The notes beneath the pieces were generated by a model. That model did no database searches. It saw only the letters and a list, made by a program, of their open reading frames with translations, and was not told where the DNA came from. The translations under genes were made by a program, and so were the position numbers. From assembly GCA_902527075.1 (NCBI GenBank), contig CABZNM010000009.1, positions 1 through 24,449 on the forward strand: DNA of 24,449 bases, written 5' to 3'. The stretch's first letter is position 1; each line of letters starts with the position of its first letter. Shown here piece after piece: positions 9,770-16,233 of the stretch. The stretch comes from an uncultured Pelagibacteraceae bacterium (GTDB taxonomy: Bacteria; Pseudomonadota; Alphaproteobacteria; Pelagibacterales; AG-422-B15).

Positions 9770-10435
9770 ATGAACAATCATTTAGCTGATAATCTTATCA
9801 GTCAGATCAATAATGTTCAGATACAAAAAGATAAACAATTACTTATTTCAGACGCCGATGAGGTACTGCTGCATTTCTTGCCAGCATTTGAAGACTATTT
9901 AAATGAACTTGGCTATTGGTACGATTTAAGATCATACGCATTATTTGGAAATATCAAGCAACTTCGGGATGACCTACCAATTCCAAATGAGGAAGTAATA
10001 AAATGTTTAGAAGATTTTTTTAAAAAAAATGTTAGAAACATTTCTTTTGTCAGTGACTCAATTGTTTATCTTAAAAACTTGATGATTGAGCACAATTTTC
10101 AGATAATTATTCTAACAAACATACCGTTCGAATACCTTGACGATAGAAGAAAATGTTTTGAAGACAATGATTTGAACCTACCCATAATTGCAGGTAAAGG
10201 ACCAAAAGGTGAGGTTATAAAAGAAATTACAAAAAATTATGATAAAAAATTTTTTTTTATTGATGACTTAGCTCCTCATATAATTTCTACTAAAAATGAA
10301 AATAAATTAGTCAAGACAATACACTATATAAGTGATCCAAGGCTCTCTCGATTAGCCGATACTCCGCAAGAAGCAGATTTTCGTGCAAAAAGCTGGAAAG
10401 ATATATATAGTTTCATTACTGATGAAATTAATTAA
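9770..10435 (+). CDS. HAD-superfamily hydrolase-like protein
   Basis: I do not recognise a named family, but the haloacid dehalogenase fold is visible in 221 residues. Motif I is SDADEVLLHF, with the nucleophile Asp28 and Asp30. The cap region follows; motif II is ILTN (Thr116), the conserved Lys146 lies in KGPKGEVIK, and motif IV is FFFIDD (Asp165, Asp166). With all catalytic positions kept it is probably an active phosphatase or phosphotransferase of unknown substrate. It starts 6 bases after the dehydrogenase stop and overlaps the RidA-family gene by 14 bases, so the three are likely translated from one message. A run of nine Ts at about 10250 lies within the FFF codons and does not break the frame. 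Confidence 0.75.
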   Translation: MNNHLADNLISQINNVQIQKDKQLLISDADEVLLHFLPAFEDYLNELGYWYDLRSYALFGNIKQLRDDLPIPNEEVIKCLEDFFKKNVRNISFVSDSIVYLKNLMIEHNFQIIILTNIPFEYLDDRRKCFEDNDLNLPIIAGKGPKGEVIKEITKNYDKKFFFIDDLAPHIISTKNENKLVKTIHYISDPRLSRLADTPQEADFRAKSWKDIYSFITDEIN

Positions 10436-10886
10436 GAAATTACAACAACTTATACCAGAATATAAATTAACATCCACTCCTCCTTTGGGTAATTATGTTC
10501 CTATCAAAGAAGCTGGTTCCTTAATTTACATTTCTGGTCAACTCCCATTTGAAGGTCAATCACTCATAACTGGCAAAGTTCCTGATGAGACCTCAATTGA
10601 TGATGCTATAAAAGCCTCAAGAATTAGCATTCTAAATACACTTACAATCATCCTCAATTATAATCCTGAAATAAGTATAAATGATTTTTCGTGCATTAAT
10701 ATATCAGGTTTTGTAAATTCCTCAGATAGTTTTTCAGAGCATCCAATGATAATTAATGGTGCATCTGATTTTTTATATGATGTTTTGGGAGAACAAGGAA
10801 AACATAGTCGAATAGCAATTGGCTGCAATTCACTTCCGAAAAATGCATCAGTAGAAATATCATCCATTTTTCAAATAAAATTATAG
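10422..10886 (+). CDS. RidA/YjgF-family protein
   Basis: The 154-residue product (from the ATG at 10422) has the fold blocks of the RidA/YER057c/UK114 family: YVPIKEAGSLIYISGQLP, DDAIKASRISILNTL, INISGFVNS, INGASDFLYDVLGEQGKHSR and a C-terminal VEISSIFQI. Classical RidA hydrolyses reactive enamines and imines made by PLP enzymes. This longer type, with the NGASD and GEQGKHSR blocks, belongs to a subgroup whose substrate I do not know. The catalytic arginine may be the one in GKHSR, since the family Arg lies near the C-terminus. The frame is open back to 10383, but the start at 10422 matches the usual N-terminus and leaves a 14-base overlap with the upstream HAD gene. In other Alphaproteobacteria a similar protein is, from memory, also found beside a GDPD gene. 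Confidence 0.85.
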   Translation: MKLIKKLQQLIPEYKLTSTPPLGNYVPIKEAGSLIYISGQLPFEGQSLITGKVPDETSIDDAIKASRISILNTLTIILNYNPEISINDFSCINISGFVNSSDSFSEHPMIINGASDFLYDVLGEQGKHSRIAIGCNSLPKNASVEISSIFQIKL

Positions 10887-10887
10887 A

Positions 10888-11565
10888 ATGTTACCGCTAC
10901 TAGATAGGCCTATCGCACATCGTGGTCTTCATAATGAAAGAGGGATTATAGAAAATACAGCAGAGTCATTCAAAAATGCTATAGATAATCAATACGGTAT
11001 TGAATGTGACGTAGTTTTATCTAGTGATGGTGAAGTAATGGTCTATCATGACTATGATCTAAATAGATTATGTGGAATAGATAAGAAAATATCAGAGACA
11101 ACAAAATTAGAACTTAAAAGTGTAAAGCTTCTTAATTCAGAGTCAGGAATTCTAACTCTTGATGAAATGTTGTACATGGTAAGTGGAAGAGTTACAATTC
11201 TAATTGAAATCAAGCCCTCGTTTCATCCTTACATTGAAGAAAGAATATTTGAAATCATTCGATCATACCAAGGTAGTCTTGCACTTCAATCTTTCGACAT
11301 CAAGGCTATAGAATGGTTTAATAAAAATGCTCCATATTATAAAATAGGATTAATTGGTAATGATAGTGAAGTAAAAATTGATAAGATTAGAGATCTTAGA
11401 ATGGATTTTATTTCTTACGATATAGAGCACATTGACGATGAAAAGATTCAGATGATGAGAAATGCTGGCACACCACTTCTTACATGGACAGTAAATGATG
11501 ATAAAAAATTAGAGAAATCAAGAGAATTTGCTGATAACTGCATTTTTGAGGACATCAAACCATGA
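10888..11565 (+). CDS. Glycerophosphodiester phosphodiesterase family protein
   Basis: Enzymes of this family split glycerophosphodiesters from lipid head groups into an alcohol and glycerol-3-phosphate. The 225 residues form a TIM barrel with the GDPD catalytic set: His11-Arg12 in AHRG, Glu22-Asn23-Thr24 (IENTAESF), Glu39 and Asp41 in GIECDV for metal, His54 in VYHD, and Glu107/Lys109 in IEIKPS. No signal peptide is seen, so it should act in the cytoplasm, like UgpQ. It starts one base after the RidA-family stop and overlaps panC by ATGA at its end. The substrate is inferred from the family only. Confidence 0.9.
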   Translation: MLPLLDRPIAHRGLHNERGIIENTAESFKNAIDNQYGIECDVVLSSDGEVMVYHDYDLNRLCGIDKKISETTKLELKSVKLLNSESGILTLDEMLYMVSGRVTILIEIKPSFHPYIEERIFEIIRSYQGSLALQSFDIKAIEWFNKNAPYYKIGLIGNDSEVKIDKIRDLRMDFISYDIEHIDDEKIQMMRNAGTPLLTWTVNDDKKLEKSREFADNCIFEDIKP

Positions 11566-11879
11566 GAGTAATTAAGCAAATTTCTAAACTTCAATTGAAC
11601 CTTTTGAACCAAAAAAAAATCGGGAAAAAGGTCCACTTTATTCCAACAATGGGGGCCTTACATGATGGTCATTTATCATTAGTAAAATCAGCGAAGGCTA
11701 AAAAGGCTATACGGATAGTCAGCATTTTTGTAAATCCTGACCAGTTTTCTCCGAATGAAGATTTAAATAAATATCCATCAACTATTAAACATGATTTAAA
11801 ACTATTAAAAAAGGAAAGAGTAGATATTGTATTTTTACCGAATAAAGACGAAATAAAAAAATATAAAAGCAGTTATTAA
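11562..11879 (+). pseudogene. panC: Pantothenate synthetase, truncated after 105 codons
   Basis: PanC joins pantoate and beta-alanine using ATP, the last step of pantothenate synthesis. The 105 residues are clearly its N-terminus: FIPTMGALHDGHLSLVKSAK at about residues 26-45 contains the HIGH-like ATP motif, and IVSIFVNPDQFSPNEDLNKYP is diagnostic. Full proteins are about 280 residues. Everything after VDIVFLPNKDEI is lost, including the GEKD block, pantoate-binding residues and the SSRN motif, so no activity is expected. The frame is intact up to TAA 11877-11879, and the missing part is not found in another frame downstream, where recO sequence follows. The start overlaps the GDPD stop by ATGA. 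It is either a recent deletion remnant or an assembly join. Confidence 0.88.
11876..11879. other. Deletion or join point shared by truncated panC and recO
   Basis: The palindrome TTAA supplies both stops: TAA at 11877-11879 on the plus strand for panC and TAA (complement of 11876-11878) for recO. Upstream of it on each strand is normal coding sequence of a conserved gene. Beyond it, neither gene continues in any frame. The 3' halves of both convergent genes are therefore missing at one point. Confidence 0.75.
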
Positions 11880-12271
11880 TATTGCTCTATCTTCAGGTAC
11901 AAATCTATTTTTTTGATTAACTCAATAGAGCTATTATAAACAGAAATATTTTGTTGTTTTTCTGCCATTGTTGCAGAAATGATAGAACATAGAGAAGACA
12001 TAGCCATTAGTTTCTCTTTGTTTTCAAGAACAAGAGATGACCAAGATCTAATAGGCTCAACTGAAAAATTCCCTAAATGCGTTTCTAATCTACCAGACCA
12101 ATGAAGTACAACTTCGTTTCCAGGTTCAACTACTCCTCTTAAATTCTTAGAATGAATACCTCTAATTAGACCTTTATGTCTTCCATTCTCGTAAGTAAAA
12201 GCTTCCAGAATATAAGAACGATCATTGTAACGTCTCAAATCGAGAATGAATGATTTACTTGTCCATCTCAT
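11876..12271 (-). pseudogene. recO: DNA repair protein RecO, truncated after 131 codons
   Basis: RecO loads RecA at gaps, working with RecR (and RecF). The N-terminal OB fold is well kept: MRWTSKSFILDLRRYNDRSY, then EAFTYENGRHKGLIRG, PGNEVVLHW and RLETHLGNFSVEP, all typical of alphaproteobacterial RecO. Normal length is about 230-250 residues. Here the protein ends at residue 131 in IDLYLKIEQY, where the helical domain and, in many members, a zinc site should follow. Part of the DNA-binding OB domain could fold alone, but full RecO function is doubtful. It starts by ATGA overlap with era, as the last gene of the long minus-strand block, and meets panC tail to tail. I mark it as a pseudogene because the cut coincides with that of panC. 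Confidence 0.85.
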
Positions 12272-13113
12272 GCTTTTTTTACTTTCACTAACCTGACAAA
12301 AAGAAATAAATGAATTTTCTTATTTTCAAATTTTGAAATTTCTTTACGTGACTCTGTTCCAATATCTTTTAATAAAGAACCATTTTTTCCAATTATTATA
12401 TTTTTATGAGATTTTTTTCTTACAATAATTGTTTGATGAATCTTTACTGTTTTTAGTTGATTAATAATTTTATCTGTAATGATATCACAGTAATATGGTA
12501 TTTCTTTATGAACTTTATCAAAGATTTTTTCTCGAGTGACTTCTGCATAAAAAATTTCTTTCTTGATTTGAACTGTTTTTTCTGAAGAAGTATTTTTTTT
12601 ATTTTTTAAATAAATCTTCGACTTCTGTAAGAGTAATTCTATACCGTATCCAGTAAGAGCTGAAATAGGAAAAGTTTGATTAATAACCTTATTATTTTCG
12701 AAAAATTTAATTTTGTTTAATATTTCTTCACTTTTTATTTTATCGATTTTATTGAGTATTAAAAAAACCTTTTGATCACTTAGTTGCTTCTCAAGAGATA
12801 AAAATATTTTTTTATATATTGATGTTATTTTTCTAGAGGCATCGATGACTACATAAATTAATACTGCATTATCTATATCTGCGAGTGGTGCAGAACTTAA
12901 TTTTTGACTTATCTTTTTTGGACTATTAAAAAAACCAGGAGTATCTTGCAATATATATTGGTATTCGGATACGTATTTGTATAATTTCTGATTAAATGTT
13001 GTCGATTGTTTTTTTCTTGAAACAAGAGTTACTCTTTTACCTATAATTGTATTTATGAGAGTTGATTTTCCCGAGTTTGTTGGACCAATTAAAATTATGT
13101 TACCACTTTTCAT
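12268..13113 (-). CDS. era: GTPase Era
   Basis: Era is an essential GTPase that binds the 3' end of 16S rRNA during assembly of the small ribosomal subunit. The 281 residues have the GTPase motifs GPTNSGKST (10-18), the QSTT switch I block (36-39), DTPG (57-60) and NKID (121-124), with SALTGYG (151-157) as G5. The C-terminal KH domain has its GxxG loop in IIGKNGSLLKDIG (about 240-252). The protein is lysine- and isoleucine-rich and rather divergent, as expected for very AT-rich DNA. It lies 3 bases after rnc and overlaps recO by ATGA. The rnc-era-recO order is the standard one. Confidence 0.95.
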   Translation of the reverse strand: MKSGNIILIGPTNSGKSTLINTIIGKRVTLVSRKKQSTTFNQKLYKYVSEYQYILQDTPGFFNSPKKISQKLSSAPLADIDNAVLIYVVIDASRKITSIYKKIFLSLEKQLSDQKVFLILNKIDKIKSEEILNKIKFFENNKVINQTFPISALTGYGIELLLQKSKIYLKNKKNTSSEKTVQIKKEIFYAEVTREKIFDKVHKEIPYYCDIITDKIINQLKTVKIHQTIIVRKKSHKNIIIGKNGSLLKDIGTESRKEISKFENKKIHLFLFVRLVKVKKA

Positions 13114-13116
13114 GTA

Positions 13117-13791
13117 TTAGTATTTTATTTTATTTTTTTCGATGAACTTCGTTGCTGCATTCATCTCAGCCTCTTTGATTGAAGCGCCCTTCTCAATAAC
13201 CGATAGAAATTTTTTATATTTTATTTCTACTTTAAAAACTGGATTGTGATCAGGTCCTTCTTTTGAAATAACCTTATATTGTGGTAAATCCTTTGCAGAT
13301 TTTAATGTCCATTCTTGAAGAAAAGATTTTGAGTCAATTGGGTTTTCTTCTAATAGTGTAAATTGTTTATGCCACAATCTAAGAATTATTTCTTTTGTCT
13401 TTAAAAAGCCAGCATCTAAATATATAGCTCCCAAAATTGCTTCACAAGTATCAGCTAATATACTTGTCTTTTTGTTACCTTCAGAAGCTTTCTCTGTAGA
13501 GCCTAGTAAAATATAATCCCCTAGCGAAATTTGTTTTGCAATTTCAGCACAGGTTAATTTATTCACAAGTTTACTGAATTTTTTATCTAAAAGTCCCTCG
13601 TTACTATTTTCAGTTTCGCTAAAAAGCTTTTCAGAAATAATTAAACCAAGAATTCTATCACCTAGAAATTCTAACTGTTCGTTGTTATTTGTTTTATCAT
13701 AACTTTTATGAGTTAAAGCTTTGGTAAGAAATTTGTCTTCAATAAACTGATAAGAAATAGCATCTTGTAGTTTTTGTTTATTATTAATCAT
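13117..13791 (-). CDS. rnc: Ribonuclease III
   Basis: RNase III cuts double-stranded RNA in rRNA precursors and some mRNAs. The 224 residues contain the signature NEQLEFLGDRILG, with metal ligands Glu41 and Asp45, and the second acidic pair Asp114/Glu117 in DTCEAILGAIYLDAG. A C-terminal dsRNA-binding domain begins with SKSFLQEWTLKSAKDLPQY and ends in the EAEMNAATKFIE helix. The length is normal. It lies 4 bases after lepB and 3 bases before era; autoregulation through a 5' leader stem is known in E. coli, but there is no room for such a leader here. Confidence 0.97.
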   Translation of the reverse strand: MINNKQKLQDAISYQFIEDKFLTKALTHKSYDKTNNNEQLEFLGDRILGLIISEKLFSETENSNEGLLDKKFSKLVNKLTCAEIAKQISLGDYILLGSTEKASEGNKKTSILADTCEAILGAIYLDAGFLKTKEIILRLWHKQFTLLEENPIDSKSFLQEWTLKSAKDLPQYKVISKEGPDHNPVFKVEIKYKKFLSVIEKGASIKEAEMNAATKFIEKNKIKY

Positions 13792-13795
13792 TTAA

Positions 13796-14524
13796 TTAAT
13801 TTATAAACTTAAGCAAACGATTAATTTGTATATCAAATGGCCATTTCCAAAATTCTAAAATTGTGGAACCATCCTTTGTTGAGAAAAATATTATTTGCGC
13901 CTTGCCTACAATCCTCTCAAATGGGACAGGTCCCCAAAATCTACTATCGTTTGAATTATCTCTGTTATCACCAATGAAAAAATAGTGATTTTCAGGAACT
14001 AGGAATTCTTTTGTATTGTCTGCGGGTGAATTGTTTAAATAATTATATGTTTCAAATGAAAGTCCGTTTTTGAATGTTTCTTTTATAACTTCTATATTAA
14101 TAACTCGACCGTTTTTTAATACTTTAGTATCTTCTCTTAAAATTGAATTCTCAACCTTTTCATTATTTATATATAAATTTCCATCTTTCATTTGAATCTT
14201 ATCTCCAGGTAGTCCAACTAATCGTTTTATGTAATCAAGGTTGGAATGAGGAGGTTTAAATATAATTACATCACCTCTCTCAGGTATATTCGAGAACATA
14301 CGATTTGAAATAGGTCCTAAACTGAATGGAAATGAATGTTTGCTATATCCATAATCAAATTTTGAAGCAAAAAGTCTATCTCCAATTTGAAGTCCTGGCT
14401 CCATTGATGAAGATGGAATAAAAAAAGGTTGGAATAAAAACGTTCTTATTATTAAAGCAATTAATAAGGCGTAAAAAACAGTTATTAAATTAGACTTCAA
14501 CCAGTTTACTTTACGTTTATCCAT
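13796..14524 (-). CDS. lepB: Signal peptidase I
   Basis: LepB removes signal peptides from exported proteins at the outer face of the inner membrane. From the ATG at 14524 the protein has 242 residues. One N-terminal membrane segment (about 12-30) is followed by the catalytic Ser40 in IPSSSMEP, the general base Lys100 in DYIKRLVGLPGD, and the conserved GDNRDNSNDSRFWGPVP block. The frame is open for 22 more codons upstream, but those overlap acpS; the chosen ATG directly follows the acpS stop and has GGTGG about 5 bases before it. Only one membrane span is predicted, as is usual in Alphaproteobacteria. It sits within the acpS-lepB-rnc-era cluster. Confidence 0.96.
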   Translation of the reverse strand: MDKRKVNWLKSNLITVFYALLIALIIRTFLFQPFFIPSSSMEPGLQIGDRLFASKFDYGYSKHSFPFSLGPISNRMFSNIPERGDVIIFKPPHSNLDYIKRLVGLPGDKIQMKDGNLYINNEKVENSILREDTKVLKNGRVINIEVIKETFKNGLSFETYNYLNNSPADNTKEFLVPENHYFFIGDNRDNSNDSRFWGPVPFERIVGKAQIIFFSTKDGSTILEFWKWPFDIQINRLLKFIN

Positions 14525-14525
14525 A

Positions 14526-14909
14526 TTAACCACCAATAATGACAATTGCCTGCGCATAGGGATATTCATCTGTAATGGTAAGTTTAACATTTGATTTATT
14601 ACCTGATATTAGTCTGTTAAGGTGCTGCCTTGATTTTCCGTGAAAAATCACTGTTGGTTCTCCTGAAGGAAAATTATTGACTTCTAAATCCTTCCAGAAA
14701 ACGCCTTTTCTAAAACCGGTACCTAAAGCCTTTGAGGCTGCTTCTTTAGCTGCAAATCTTTTTGCGTAGCATGAAGCACTTTCTTTTCTACGTTCACATG
14801 TTTCAATTTCTTTTTGAGTAAAAATTCTTTTTTTAAATCTATCCCCGAAACTGTTTAGTGCTTTTTCTACTCGTCTTATATCAATTAAATCAGATCCGAT
14901 ACTTATCAT
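14526..14909 (-). CDS. acpS: Holo-[acyl-carrier-protein] synthase
   Basis: AcpS moves the phosphopantetheine arm of coenzyme A onto acyl carrier protein, activating fatty-acid synthesis. The 127 residues show the two metal-binding motifs: IGSDLIDI with Asp7 and RFAAKEAASKALG with Glu56. The C-terminal strand AQAIVIIGG is typical. It is encoded 2 bases after pdxJ and ends one base before the lepB start. Its substrate, coenzyme A, needs pantothenate, whose own synthesis is in doubt here because panC is cut short. Confidence 0.95.
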   Translation of the reverse strand: MISIGSDLIDIRRVEKALNSFGDRFKKRIFTQKEIETCERRKESASCYAKRFAAKEAASKALGTGFRKGVFWKDLEVNNFPSGEPTVIFHGKSRQHLNRLISGNKSNVKLTITDEYPYAQAIVIIGG

Positions 14910-14911
14910 AA

Positions 14912-15649
14912 TTATGCTCTATTCTGTTTTATTAATTCTTTGAAATGTTTAATTACATTTTCTAATCCGTTATATACAGCCTCTGAAATTATAAAATGAC
15001 CAATATTAAATTCTTTAATTTCTTTTATTCTTGATAGCTCTACGATTGAGTCAAAAGTAATTCCATGACCAGAATGAACCTCTAAATTATTTTGATCAGC
15101 AAATTGACTTGCATTTGTAATAAGACTTAACTCTTCATGAGTATTTTTTTTATAATTTAACTTCCTACAATATTCACCTGAATGAATCTCAACAATGTCT
15201 GCATTAATTAATTTAGCTTCTTTTATCTGTTTTTCAGAAGGATCGATAAACAAGGATGTTCTTATGCCCTTATCTTTTAGCGTATGAATATATTTACCTA
15301 GACGTTTTGAATTTTTGACTACATCTATTCCACCCTCAGTGGTAACTTCTTCTCTTTTTTCGGGAACGATACAACATGCATTAGGCATTACACTGCTAGC
15401 AATTTCAATCATTTCATCAGTTGCCGCCATTTCGAAGTTAAGAGGTACTTTTAAAGCAGATTTTAAATCATATATATCTTGATCAATTATGTGCCTTCTA
15501 TCTTCGCGCAAGTGTGCAGTAATACCATCCGCTCCAAATTTTTCACAATCTATAGCAGCTCTCAATGGTGAAGGATAATTTTCACCCCGTGCATTTCTAA
15601 GGGTAGCAACATGATCAATATTTACACCCAACCTAGGAAGAATTTCCAC
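14912..15649 (-). CDS. pdxJ: Pyridoxine 5'-phosphate synthase
   Basis: PdxJ condenses 1-deoxyxylulose 5-phosphate with 3-amino-2-oxopropyl phosphate to make pyridoxine phosphate (vitamin B6). The 245-residue TIM barrel starts RLGVNIDHVATLRNARG, continues with GADGITAHLREDRRHI, VNFEM-like PLNFEMAATDEM, and closes with FNIGHFIISEAV, all family signatures. The start is a GTG at 15647-15649 that overlaps the pyrE stop by one base (TAGTG). No nearby ATG fits the conserved N-terminus. It lies between pyrE and acpS as in other Alphaproteobacteria. Confidence 0.97.
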   Translation of the reverse strand: MEILPRLGVNIDHVATLRNARGENYPSPLRAAIDCEKFGADGITAHLREDRRHIIDQDIYDLKSALKVPLNFEMAATDEMIEIASSVMPNACCIVPEKREEVTTEGGIDVVKNSKRLGKYIHTLKDKGIRTSLFIDPSEKQIKEAKLINADIVEIHSGEYCRKLNYKKNTHEELSLITNASQFADQNNLEVHSGHGITFDSIVELSRIKEIKEFNIGHFIISEAVYNGLENVIKHFKELIKQNRA

Positions 15650-16233
15650 TACTGTATTTTCCTGCTGCCTGGTTTAATTGGTTGAATTCCCTTTAAATCA
15701 TCGGGCAAATCATCAGTGTCGTATAAAGGAATATTTATTTTTAATAGTGAGATAATTTTAAAATTATCAAAAAGAACTTCGTTTGATCGATCTACTATAG
15801 TTGCAATGCCTAATAAATTAATATTCATTTGATTTAGTTTTTCTAGGCATTCATTTGTTGATTTTCCTGTAGTTATTACATCTTCAACAAATAGAACATT
15901 GGCTTGTTCTTTTATTGAAAAACCTCTTCTCAGTTCAAATTGCTCACTAAATCTTTCATAAAACATAAAATTACATCCAATGCTTCTCGCTAGTTCATAA
16001 CCAACTAGTAAGCCACCCAAAGCGGGTGAAATTATCAAATCAATTTTGGTAGTTATTTTTTTACCAACTCGTATCTTTAGCTCGTCACATACTTTAGATC
16101 CTACCTGGGGATCAATAAATAATTTTGAACATTGACAATAAGTGCCAGATCTTTTTCCTGATGAAAGTATAAAATGTCCATGCTGAATTGCTCCTGTTGT
16201 TTCAAATAGGTCTAATATCTCTTGATCGTTCAT
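15649..16233 (-). CDS. pyrE: Orotate phosphoribosyltransferase
   Basis: PyrE joins orotate to PRPP to give orotidine 5'-phosphate, the fifth step of pyrimidine synthesis. The 194 residues include GHFILSSGKRSGTY near the N-terminus, the PALGGLLVGYELAR block, and the PRPP-binding loop VLFVEDVITTGKST at 113-126. Its start overlaps the rel stop by ATGA, so the two are translated together. The link to rel and pdxJ is a known alphaproteobacterial order. Confidence 0.96.
   Translation of the reverse strand: MNDQEILDLFETTGAIQHGHFILSSGKRSGTYCQCSKLFIDPQVGSKVCDELKIRVGKKITTKIDLIISPALGGLLVGYELARSIGCNFMFYERFSEQFELRRGFSIKEQANVLFVEDVITTGKSTNECLEKLNQMNINLLGIATIVDRSNEVLFDNFKIISLLKINIPLYDTDDLPDDLKGIQPIKPGSRKIQ

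Noticed and set aside
10240..10265. A/T homopolymer run in the HAD gene as a possible frameshift site
   Set aside because: The frame stays open and yields the expected motif IV FFFIDD directly after the run.
10383..10421. Earlier start for the RidA-family gene
   Set aside because: The 13 extra codons overlap the HAD gene further and precede the conserved N-terminus; the ATG at 10422 fits better.
11840..11930. Frameshift rather than deletion at the end of panC
   Set aside because: None of the three plus frames after 11879 carries PanC blocks such as GEKD or SSRN; the sequence there is the recO gene on the other strand.
14525..14590. Upstream extension of the lepB frame by 22 codons
   Set aside because: It lies wholly inside acpS; the ATG at 14524 follows the acpS stop, has GGTGG before it and gives the usual LepB N-terminus.
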